Positions 1-9,183 of a stretch of 27,689 bases of DNA are shown here, in pieces (position 1 is the stretch's first letter; every line of letters starts with the position of its first letter). The DNA comes from Parachlorella kessleri (taxonomy: Eukaryota > Chlorophyta > Trebouxiophyceae > Chlorellales > Chlorellaceae). Location of the stretch: contig BBXU01001585.1 of the NCBI GenBank assembly GCA_001598975.1, forward strand, positions 1 to 27,689, given 5' to 3'. Both the position numbers and the translations under genes were made by a program. The notes beneath the pieces were generated by a model. That model was not told the origin of the DNA, did not search any database, and was given only the letters and a program-made list of their open reading frames with translations.

Positions 1-14
1 TCCCCGCCCCCCAG

Positions 15-1619
15 GTGGTTGAGCTGGATGCTGAGCCGATGCCCCTGGGCCCCCAGAATGCGCACGGCATCGGCTTTGTGACCAAGGCCACGGTGCTGGA
101 GACGGAGCAGCAGGCACAGCGCATGGCCGACCCTGTTAAGTCGCGCGCCTGGAAGGTGGGCCGGCGGGGGAGGTGCCTGCCTAGCTACCTGGCTTGCTGC
201 AGCCGCTGGTTCGAGCGCCGCTGCCGGCCCTGCCCCTGGCTGAATGAAGCTGTGGTGCTGCTTGTGGCTGGTGCGGTGATCGGGCAGGACCGGTGACCAG
301 GTGTGCTTTGCACAGCAGGCAGGCAGGCGGCATGTGGGTTTACCAGGGTTGGGCAGGACCTGGCCTGTGCTGTGGTCTGGCTGGGGCTGGGGCACTGCGC
401 CACCAGCTCTACCCTCCCAGGAACACCCAGGAACAAGGTTACTGCCTTTCAGCAGGGCACAGTGCGCCTGGCTGACCATGGCTGCCAAGGCTTGCCCTGC
501 CTGCCTGGCTGCAGATCATCAACCCCAAGGTGCTGCACCCCGCCTCCAAGCAGCCGGTGGGCTGGAAGCTCATCCCCTCCACTATCTCCCCGCCCATGCT
601 AGCGCACCCCACATCCGTCCACGCCACCAGGTGCGGGCGGTGCACACGCAGCCTTGCATGGCTGTTCAGCCATGGCTCGCAGACCCCCGGCTCCTTTGGG
701 GCATGAAGGTGTGCACCTTGCGCCCGCCCGCCTCGTAAGCAGCTGGCAGCAGAGGGTGCGGATGCTGGTCCAACCATTTTCCCCGGGCCCGCTGGGTTCA
801 CCCTTGCCAGCAACTGTTGATCAGCACAGATGGATGGTAACCTCTGCTTGTCTGTCTGGCTGCCTTCTGGTGCAGGGGTGCCTTTGCCACCAAGCACCTG
901 TGGGTGACCCCCTACGACGAGAACGAGATGAACCCTGCGGGCGACTATCCGCTGCACCCCGACCCCGAACAGAACCAGGGCATCGCCCAGTGGACCGCCA
1001 AGGTGACTCAGCCAGGCGCCAGTGCTTGGCCTTGCTTTGTTTGATGGAGGGGTGGGAGGGGTGTCAGGCCTTAAGAAGTTGAGATGCTAGCCGTCTCCTT
1101 GGTTGCAGGTAAGCCAAACTTCATGGGTATAGATGACCATGCATGGGCAATTGGTGTTGCTGCGCTACTTGCAGCCCAAGGCCCTGCTGTAGAGCCTTGT
1201 CATCCCAGTCAGCCTGCCCAGCTACAGCCGACCACAGGCAACTGCTTCGAGTAACCCACTCCTGGCAATCCTCTGCTCACCACCACCACTGCCCACCGTC
1301 TACCCCTCCCACCCTCCTTCTTTTCCTGCAGAACCGCAAGGTGTCTGACGCCGACTGCGTGGTGTGGTACAATGTGGGCCTCACCCACATTGTGCGCCCC
1401 GAAGACTTCCCCATCATGCCCGTGGAGCTCATCGGCTTCCACCTTAAGCCCGCCGGCTTCTTTGAGGTCAACCCCGGCGTCGACCTGCCGCCCATCCGCT
1501 CCAACCTGGCACGCGAGACCATCACCGGCGCCGCCAAGGGGGACACCGTGCCGCCCTCGGACTGCTGCGCCACCAAGGCGGCGCCCACCGCGGCCGCCGG
1601 CCCCCTGAGCAAGCTATGA
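15..1619 (+). CDS. Copper-containing primary amine oxidase, C-terminal part (5' partial)
   Basis: The gene enters from the left. Visible exons are 15-155, 515-630, 876-1002 and 1332-1619 (stop TGA 1617-1619); all junctions are GT-AG and in phase, giving 223 residues. The reading matches the C-terminal part of the copper amine oxidase catalytic domain: VVELDAEPMP, then ETEQQAQRMADP, KQPVGWKLIPS, VTPYDENEMNPAGDYP and finally NVGLTHIVRPEDFPIMPVE. The histidine of GLTHI (codon 1386-1388) is the third copper ligand of the family. The topaquinone tyrosine and the HxH ligands lie upstream of the window. Family members oxidise primary amines (polyamines, aliphatic or aromatic amines) to aldehydes with release of H2O2 and ammonia. 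The protein ends in PLSKL, a canonical PTS1 peroxisomal signal. Identity is secure; substrate cannot be read from this fragment. Confidence 0.93.
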
Positions 1620-2610
1620 GGGGGGTTGGTGGGAGCGTGCCTCCGGTGATGCGTGGGGCGGCGCGGTGGGGCGGGCAGCTGGGTGAGATGTGCGGGTAAT
1701 GAGCAGCAGGCGTGGCAGGGCCTTAGTGCGGCCAGGGGTTAGGTTGTGGTTAGACCGATGAGGCGGGTGGCGTCGTGGAGGATTGAGGTGGCATGGTGTC
1801 GTGTCGGCAAGGCAATTGTCTGGAAACCGAGAAAATCTCAAAGAAGGGAGATGTGTACGTCTATGTAGCCATAAGGGTGGGCTTGGATGTCGGCGGAGAA
1901 AGTTTTGTTGCTTGCGCTGCTTGGGACCGCACTGCAGAGCGTCGTTGCAAGTGAGGAGGTCGGGAGTTGTGGGCGTGCATGTGCGATGCTGCCTTGGATA
2001 CGGCATGATGATTATTGATGGACAAGCCCAACCGAAAACATTTTACGTATATTTTAGCAATGTGACCCGCCCGCGGTGCAACCCTGCCTGCCCTGTACAC
2101 TGTTTGTTGTACGCCGCCTTGTTGCTTGCGAGCCACATCTGGCTCTCTCTTTCCGCTTGCTCGCACCACCGCCGCCACATTGTTGCTGGGAGGCAGTGTG
2201 CAGAAAGGCATGTTGGCTGCCAGCCATGCCGGTGACCCAAGTGTACCGATCACTGTGCGTAGTGTGCTCCCCCAAGTGTGTCCTTGTAGCAGCGTGCCAT
2301 AAATGCGGCAAGCGGGCCTGACGCCTGCTTATGTTGTATGCTTGCTTGTGCTTGGATGATTTGATTGTTTGCACACGTTCATGCCTACGTTGCACCGACT
2401 TACAAGGATTTGCAGTGCTGTTGCCCGCTGGCAAGGACTTCAGCCATGTCCTGTGTTCCCCAAATCTCATGCTCTGTGCTCCCCTCGATTGTAAGAAGAA
2501 AATTGTGAGGACCAGAGGAACAACTACTACAATATAGAAGCCAGCTGCACCAACTGTCATTGTGCTACCACGAAACCTATGGTTACAGAGCCATATGAAT
2601 GTAAGAGCTC
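1620..2610 (+). other. Probable long 3' UTR of the amine oxidase
   Basis: About 1 kb without a convincing gene on either strand. The ORFs here are short and lack family features or coding-like codon use. TGTAA words, the usual green-algal polyadenylation signal, occur at 2490-2494 and 2600-2604, so the transcript probably ends shortly after one of them. A long 3' UTR of this size is normal for green algae. The extent is inference. Confidence 0.5.
2600..2604 (+). promoter_or_regulatory. Candidate TGTAA polyadenylation signal (amine oxidase)
   Basis: TGTAA on the + strand, followed by a G/T-containing stretch. An alternative copy lies at 2490-2494. It is assigned from the known green-algal signal; no cleavage site can be seen. 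Confidence 0.4.
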
Positions 2611-2666
2611 CGTCGGGCTGAGCAACGCCTCCCTCGGTCAGCCTCAGCTATGGTGAAGTGACCAGT

Positions 2667-2671
2667 TTACA
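2667..2671 (-). promoter_or_regulatory. Candidate TGTAA polyadenylation signal (SRPBCC gene)
   Basis: TTACA on the + strand, so TGTAA on the - strand, about 130 bp past the stop codon of the minus-strand SRPBCC gene. It lies only about 60 bp from the candidate signal of the convergent amine oxidase. Confidence 0.45.
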
Positions 2672-2800
2672 TATGTGCCCCATTCAGCTCAGTCAGTTGA
2701 GCTCAGCCCTGTCTCCTCCCTATTCGCACTAGCTGCCGCCCGTACTTACTACATACACGCCACCAAAAGTCCACTGGCTTTTAGAGGTGCTGCCCGTCAC

Positions 2801-4808
2801 CTAGGCTGTCTTGGCGCGGTGCTGCAGGGCGTACTGCGCAAAGCGGTGCATGTCTGTCTGGAGGATCCCCTCCACCACCGGCCTCAGCAACTGCAGTTCC
2901 GAGGGGGGAGAAAGAGGTTTGCCAGGGTTAGTATAGCAGGAAAGACACGTAGATAAACACCTTGCATCAAGCCCTGTCAGCACACTTCACGCCCAGCCCC
3001 ATCTTTGTTTGCACTGCCTGACACCATCAACTAGAACACCAGGGGGGAGAGGGACAACCCCTCTCCCCATACATCCACCCCTGCGAGCTCAAGCCCTCTA
3101 GATACATGCATACGGGGAGCAGCCACCAGACTTTTAAAGTCTAAACTGTCAACTAAGCCATGAAATGCAAATGCCGGCCGCAGCGCTGGACAAAAGCGGA
3201 AGAAGGGTTGCCCTTGGCCACACTAGCACTGCAGGGGCGATGGCAGTCTCTCTGGCGGGCCACGAGCGCAGGAGACTCTGGACATAAACTCACGCTGGCA
3301 AAAGGAGCAAGCACCCCTGGGACCTCGTAGCTAATGGTGATCTTGACTGTGCACGTTGAAGGGCCCTTCCGGAAGAACCGGATCTGGCCTCTGCAAGACA
3401 GGGGTAGCGAGGCCGCGTCGGGGAGCAGCAACACGGCATGGGGAGCGCACGGCGCCTGCTAACACCATGGACGGGCAGCACACTTGTCCCCAGGCTCACC
3501 ACATGACGGAGCAGTGTCCAAGACCTTGCACCAATTGCAGGCTGCCAGGTGACAGCCTGCCAGTGCCACCCCCGACGTGACGCCCATGCACCTAACACCT
3601 ACTGCTGGCCCACCTGTTCTGCAGCTCCACTGATGACCCCAGGCTGCCCCCCACTGAGCCAGGCACCGAGCGCCAGTGGATCTTCTGATACTTCAGCGGC
3701 GTCATGTTGAGCGCGAGCCAGCTAAACTCCCACTGCCGATTAAACTGGTAGGTAGATAATGTCCAGCGCGACATGCTTGGGTTGTCCTTTTGCACCTGCC
3801 ACCAGGCACCCAGGCCCATGGCTTGGGGGCCTGACATTCGGGAAGGCACCCAGCAAAGCCCCATGCATGCGAGCTCACAAGCACTGCAGAGGGTCTTGGG
3901 GCCAGGGTCATGAGATGTCATCAAGGCTAGTGGTGCTAGTGCATGCCCCAAACGCCTTTGGCCTCTTGCACAAAAGGCTGCGCCACCGGCAGGGTGGTGA
4001 CCAGAGGGCAGAGCATAGGCAACAAGCTGCCCAAAGCACCCTCTGGCAGGTCACCAGCACGACTTACCACCACAGACGAGATCCAGGGCATCCACCTGCA
4101 CCATAAACCTGCGTTTTTGCACCTTGACGGGTAGCATACAGCAATCAATTGATTGCTAGGGGAAAAATCACCAGCATTGCAAACTCTCCCTGGTTCGCAG
4201 CTACAGCAGTAGTCTCTGGAGGCTATAGCACTGGATGAAAGAAATGACACAGGCTCGTTGTGAGGGTGCAAGTGCATATCTCACATGGGTTGCATATCTC
4301 ACATGGGTTGCTACCTACGTGGGTATCAGTTCCCGGTCCTCCCACAGTACCCAAGCCTCCTCAAGTGGGACGTCTACATCCACTTGAGCGCTGCGACAAG
4401 CACAAGTTTGGTAGCTCTTGTTACCAGGTCCTCAGACGGTTGGAGACAGCTGGAGAGATATGACCAAACAGCTGGAGCAGATGGCCTTACATACCTGTTT
4501 TCTAACCACGAGCACTGCCACTTGCTGCCATTAGAGGGCCCTAACAACTGCTGCCCTCTAAAGCTGCTTCTGGCGCCATTGCAAGCACTGCCTCTGCAAA
4601 ATCGTGACACCTGCTGGCGCTGCGCTGGGGCTCGCAAGGAGGCCACTGCGAGTGCCCTACATGTCAGTGGCACCTGCAAGGTATACACGTAAAGTCAGTT
4701 GCTGGCTGAGATAGAAACAATGAAGGTTTGGACAGGATCACTCACATGTGCACATCCTGCTGTCGGTAGGTAGGGTGCAGGTCCTGCTCTCTGAAGGCAA
4801 GATTGCAT
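2801..4808 (-). CDS. SRPBCC (polyketide cyclase/COQ10-like) protein, predicted chloroplast
   Basis: Seven exons on the minus strand: 4808-4746, 4673-4495, 4390-4319, 4095-4068, 3795-3614, 3390-3294, 2890-2801. They sum to 711 nt, 236 residues, with every phase consistent. The first about 80 residues are rich in Ser, Arg, Ala, Gln and Cys with almost no acidic residues, like a plastid transit peptide. The folded part starts near QVDVDVPLEEAWVLWEDREL and continues MPWISSVV, DNPSMSRWTLSTYQFNR, WEFSWLALNMTPLK, IHWRSV, FRKGPSTCTVKITISYEVP and ends in HRFAQYALQHRA. This is the START/SRPBCC beta-sheet-plus-helix pattern and closely resembles plant chloroplast 'polyketide cyclase/dehydrase and lipid transport' proteins. 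The fold makes a hydrophobic ligand cavity; the ligand is unknown. ATG 4806-4808 is the first Met in frame. Exon 4 is only 28 nt. The first two exons rest on composition and splice signals alone. Confidence 0.85.
4274..4309 (+). repeat. Perfect 18-bp tandem duplication in an intron
   Basis: The unit GCATATCTCACATGGGTT occurs twice back to back at 4274-4291 and 4292-4309. It lies inside the intron between exons 3 and 4 of the SRPBCC gene, just past the donor. It looks like a recent slippage or duplication event. Confidence 0.85.
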
Positions 4809-5498
4809 TGAGGAGCAAGTGTGACACGCCGATGCTTAGGATCTTTCAACTTTTCAGCCTCCAATGCTGAGCTCTTTGTTCAGACCATTGCTGGCCACTG
4901 CAGCGAATGGGAGGCAGTCAGATCTCGGAAAACGACCGCAGCACAGCAGGCTCTCCGGGCTATCTGATTCCCACATGTGACAGCAGGTGGCACCCCTCCT
5001 TCAGAAGAGGAATAAGCCCTCTCCTGTGATTGCAACAGCACTCTGCCGTTGCAGTACATGACAAACTCTGCAGGTTCCATGTTTCCTGCCGGGGGGCCGA
5101 ACCACACGCCGCCAGGCACGACATCTGGCTCTGAAGATTTCTCGGAGCATTACAAGCTACGGCATAGTTGTAGGTTGATTACCAGTCTCTCCACCAGCCA
5201 GGGAACAAGAATTCTCAGCCTGAAGGCGGCTGATTTGTCCCAACGTAGTATTGGCAGCGCACACTGGCAGTCTGCTGCGTTCTTACAAGTGTCGCATCCA
5301 TTCTCAGGTGATTCTCTCCTAAGACTCTTCAAGCCTCCGCCAACCAGGACCAAATATAGGTGATAGCAAGAACACAACAAAGAGCAATGCTGTCAAAACA
5401 ATTGACTCAAAATGGCAAGCCAGCGAGACGGCACCAAGCAACAACACTATGATACACCAACTGGCGGTAACTCGCACCAATATATACCTTAAAAATGT
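4809..5498. other. Intergenic: 3' UTR of transporter 1 and promoter of SRPBCC gene
   Basis: 690 bp between two minus-strand genes. TTACA (minus-strand TGTAA) occurs at 5283-5287 and 5150-5154 and probably ends the upstream transporter transcript. The remaining roughly 340 bp before ATG 4808 should contain the SRPBCC promoter. I see no clear TATA box and no credible gene. Confidence 0.4.
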
Positions 5499-7676
5499 TT
5501 ACTCCTGTTCAGACAAGCTCACCATCTCGGCAATAGCAGCATACACGCCTGCCAATGCCAACAGAGCTGAAACCGGCACAATAGCTCTGAGCATCCACTT
5601 TTCCCACCTTGGAGCATCCTTAAGCAGCGCCAGGGCAAAAATGGCAGGCAGTGTGTATGGAGCCGCCACATCACCTATCGCTCCGATGAGCGCAAGGATG
5701 GTGCTGAAGAACGGCAACGCCCAGGCCACCACAAAACTGCGCAGAGAGAGGGTTGTTTGTGTGTGAAAATTACGGAGGAGGGCACCTACCACCCATGGAC
5801 AGTGCACTGGTGTTGCACGACAAGCTGTACATTATGGGTAACCAGGTACCACTCAAGACACCCACTACCAGCCAGCACATGCAACATGGCAAGTACGTAG
5901 AGGCGACATTGCGCACCTGAATGCCAGCCCCATCAAGCTCACACAGGCCCACATGGCCTTCTGTCCATGGCTGAAGCGCTCCTCCACCCAACCCAGCCAC
6001 GGCCTGCCCACCCTGATCACCATGTCTGCAATGCACCAGCCAACTCTCATTTCAAAGGGATTCTGCAAAGCCATGGACCCTGCATATCAGGAGGACGCAA
6101 CGATGCCTACCTGTCCAAATGTTTAGGTTGAGAAGGTAGGCAACGAGACATCGGATGAGCAGTGCCACATTCATAAGCACCGCCCATGTGTCTTGTGGGA
6201 GCACTGAGGTAACGGGCTTGGTGAAGTCAAAGTCACGGCCCAGCTTCCAATAGCCAATGGAGGCGATCAATATATAGCACAGCGTCATGCAGAAATCCGC
6301 AACCTGCCAGAAGGGCCAAAGCAGAGGTTCTCTCCATCACTTTGTCCTGGAGGGTTTGCTGCTGCTGCTAATGCATGGATGAGGGAGGCAGTCAATCATC
6401 CACATGCGGCCTCCTCATGACCTGGCAGAGAGAATGAGCCAGTCCCAGCACATTGCTACGCTGGTGGGGAGAAGCCCCTGCCGTCTTTGCTACAGCCTGC
6501 ACCTACCTCCACCGCATACTTGAAATCGAACCGACTCTTCATGGCGCTCTCATACCTCATCCAGTTGACCTGTGCAAGATAGGATGACAGCAGGACAACA
6601 CTGGGCTCCCTTAGACAGTACTGGTGTTGAATTCTGGCTGCGGTCACATGGTTATCATGCCTTCTCCATCGTGCTGTTCACAGACATTACTTCACCCACC
6701 TGGCCCCCAAAGGCAAAGACCAGGTTCATAATGGCCGTCAGCACCGTCACGTGCCCCGTGCCAGGCGGCAGCAGCAGTGTGGTTTCGCTCAGTTTGCTGC
6801 CCGGCATTGCCAGCAGCTTGATGAGCGCTATGCCTGCTGCTGTGATCATGGCCACCGTGGCGACCACACTCAGCGACCCCGCATCATGGATGTTTTGGAT
6901 TTGCGCCAGAGGAATCATTATTACAACAACGATGATGCCCGCCACCACGCTTGACAAGGAGGTGATTATTCTCTGAAGAGCAAGCACGCAGGTGAGCTGC
7001 AGGACCACGGGATCTGCATATAACGGGGGACCCTGAGTAATGCAACACAGAGGTCACGAAGCTGGTAGAGCTGGTGGGCACGGGCTTGTGATGGCTGTCA
7101 ATAACTTTGGCCATCTATTAGCTGCAGAGGCTGGGGCAGCGGGACGTACCTATGAAAATTGTTGTGTAGACAAGTGAGTACACGAGCCGTGTCCCTGTCT
7201 TGCCAAGCGCTGCGGCACCAATCTCATCAAAGGCCTGGGCTGATGGGACTGCCACTCCAAGCTTGGAAAAGAGCACGCCTAGGTACCCGCAACCTAGTGA
7301 GAAAACTGCCATCAGAATGAATCTGAAAAGCCAGCCCAACCTGCAGAGAGCACATAGAGTGTGCAGCTTGGTATCTGCTCCAACGGTGGACAGGCAGCGA
7401 GGAAGGCCCCAAGCTTGCATACCTGGCAAACACCGAGGGGAGCGATAGGCTGCCCACACCAAACATATCCGCGAGCAGCATACAGGCCGTCACGCCCCAT
7501 GGGCTCAGCTTGACTGCTGTGGGTGTGTCCCACACTGTCGGCTGCCCCTCGCCTTGTGCTGAGGAGCCCCCTGCGGTAGCTACCAGGCTGATGACCTTGG
7601 TCAGGCCTGGCTTGCCGCTGGCCTTCTCTCCGCTCAGCAGGAGCGGTGCAGACTCCCGCTCCTCCAACTCCGGCAT
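5499..7676 (-). CDS. AAAP-family amino acid transporter 1 (AVT-like)
   Basis: Seven exons on the minus strand: 7676-7423, 7340-7150, 7013-6700, 6569-6507, 6303-6111, 6025-5917, 5736-5499. They sum to 1362 nt, 453 residues, all phases consistent. The protein has a short hydrophilic acidic N terminus (MPELEERESAPLLL) followed by about ten to eleven hydrophobic segments. Landmarks are LLADMFGVGSLSLPSVF (TM1, the glycine-rich unwound helix of the family), GYLGVLFSKLG, VFAFGGQVNWMRYESAM, KPVTSVLPQDTW and GAIGDVAAPYTLPAIF near the C terminus. AAAP/SLC32-36-type proteins carry neutral amino acids with protons; plant AVT members sit in the vacuolar membrane. ATG 7676 is chosen because the paralogue downstream begins with the same type of leader (MAALSDLEAPLL); an in-frame GTG upstream is ignored. 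Substrate and membrane are not determined by sequence alone. Confidence 0.88.
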
Positions 7677-9183
7677 CTTATCTGGCAGTAGCGAAGCAGT
7701 GCCCGACCCCTGACCGACAGGCACGACCTTGGCTTGGCTGTGATTGGGCGTTAGAAGGACGTAGAGACGCCCTCAACCGCCGGATTTCATGCTATAAAAT
7801 GACAGGAAGCGTAAAGGAATTGCGCAAGGTAGAAATCCTGGGTGGGTTACGTGTTGAGGCGGGGGCGCGGAAAGCAACTTTGCTAAAACGTGCTGGCCCA
7901 ACCGGTAAGAATTAGGAACTTCTTATAATTGTGCATCAAGTTGATTTCCCACCCCAAAGGGTGCATCCCCTGGAACTCCACCCTCTTAGCCACCCCTCAA
8001 GACAGGGAGACAGGGACCTTCGAGAGTCCCACCTCACTGCACCCTCCTGCAGGACGCATTACCTATTTGAAGCTGGCGATAAGGGTGATCAGCACAGGTA
8101 CAATTGCGACCAGACGATGCTTTGGTGTAGAACAAGGTCTTGAAGCGATGCACGCACGCCTAGCTAAGGCGGTGACAAGCCTGCATGCTTACGCTCTTGT
8201 TGGGCAGGCCTAAGAAATGCAAATTGCGACTGTAACTATTGCGAACTAGTACTGTAGCTGGACAGAGTCGGTTTTAGTGTGGCTGCTAGCAAGGCAGTAG
8301 TTATTTAGGGTGGCAGGTGATGCGATCAGAGAGGAGTACGGGTATACTGGGCTGACAGGGGTCTATGCGGTTATTAGCATGGATGGCAGGTGGTGCGAAC
8401 AGGGTGTAAGAGTTAAGCTGTACGTACAGCACGGGATGCAGAGTGCGCCTGAGTTATTCTCTGTGTCTTGCTTGAGACCTGAGCCAGTAGTTCTATTAGC
8501 ATGGGTGGCAGGTAGTGCGAACAGGGAGTGGAGCTGGGCTGGACTGGACTGGACGGAACTGACAGGGCTGAATGCAGAATGAGCCTGAGTCTTGCCTGAG
8601 TTCTGAGCCCAGTAGTTCTCTCCCCAAGATAAGCTAAGGCCACTGGAAGATTATGGTGGAGCATGTGCTGGGAACCCTTTTCTGTATGGCCGCTGGGGAC
8701 TTGAAGAGCCACCACGTTCTGTCACGAGTTGCGTGTACAATGGGAGGGTGCCATCCAGCATCCAAGGTCAGCTTGCAGGCTTGCACCACAGATAACCATC
8801 AACTTGCAGGTGACAGCTAGCAGATACCTATGGACGTCATTCACCAAAGATATTGACAGTTTCTCAAGAACATACCTCTGCAAGATCATACACAGTTGGA
8901 TCGCACAGACAAGCCTTTCCCACACACAGACAGCAAGCTGTCCGGCCCCATCCCCCATGTCCCGGGGCGTGCACATTTCCCATACGAGTGTGATCTCCAC
9001 CAACGCTCAAGTGGAATCCTTATACAGGCCAGCCAGCAGAAGTTAGCAGGAAAGAATTCAGCGCAGAGCAAAGTGTGGGTTAACAGAGCAACGGCAGAGC
9101 AAGACACGCCGCAATCGCTGCGCTGAGTAACCAAAGATATTTCAGGTGTCAAGCACGACAGAGAGCATTGCAGACAGAACCGC
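7677..9183. other. Intergenic between tandem transporters
   Basis: About 1.5 kb holding the 3' UTR of transporter 2 and the promoter of transporter 1 (both minus strand). No gene could be supported; the ORFs on both strands are short and lack family features. A degenerate tandem repeat occupies roughly 8295-8624 and is listed separately. No minus-strand TGTAA was found close to the stop codon of transporter 2, so its 3' end is undefined. Confidence 0.5.
8295..8624 (+). repeat. Degenerate tandem repeat, unit about 122 bp
   Basis: A unit beginning GGCAGGTNRTGCGANCAGNG starts at 8312, 8385 and 8507; the last two are 122 bp apart. Units two and three also share a tail resembling GCCTGAGT..CTTGC..GAG and GAGCC(C)AGTAGTTCT, and the same AGTAGTT tail precedes unit one at about 8296. 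Unit one is shortened (73 bp to the next start). Divergence between copies indicates an old local duplication. I see no coding potential and no match to a known element. Confidence 0.75.

Noticed and set aside
439..957. 172-codon minus-strand open frame
   Set aside because: It is antisense to two amine oxidase exons and the intron between them; no recognisable domain.
2054..2560. 168-codon minus-strand open frame with a hydrophobic N terminus
   Set aside because: It lies in the probable 3' UTR of the amine oxidase; one hydrophobic stretch alone is weak evidence and the rest has no coding-like pattern.
8295..8624. CRISPR array or transposon terminal repeats
   Set aside because: The units are long, diverged and contiguous without spacers, the genome is eukaryotic, and no transposase or inverted termini are visible.
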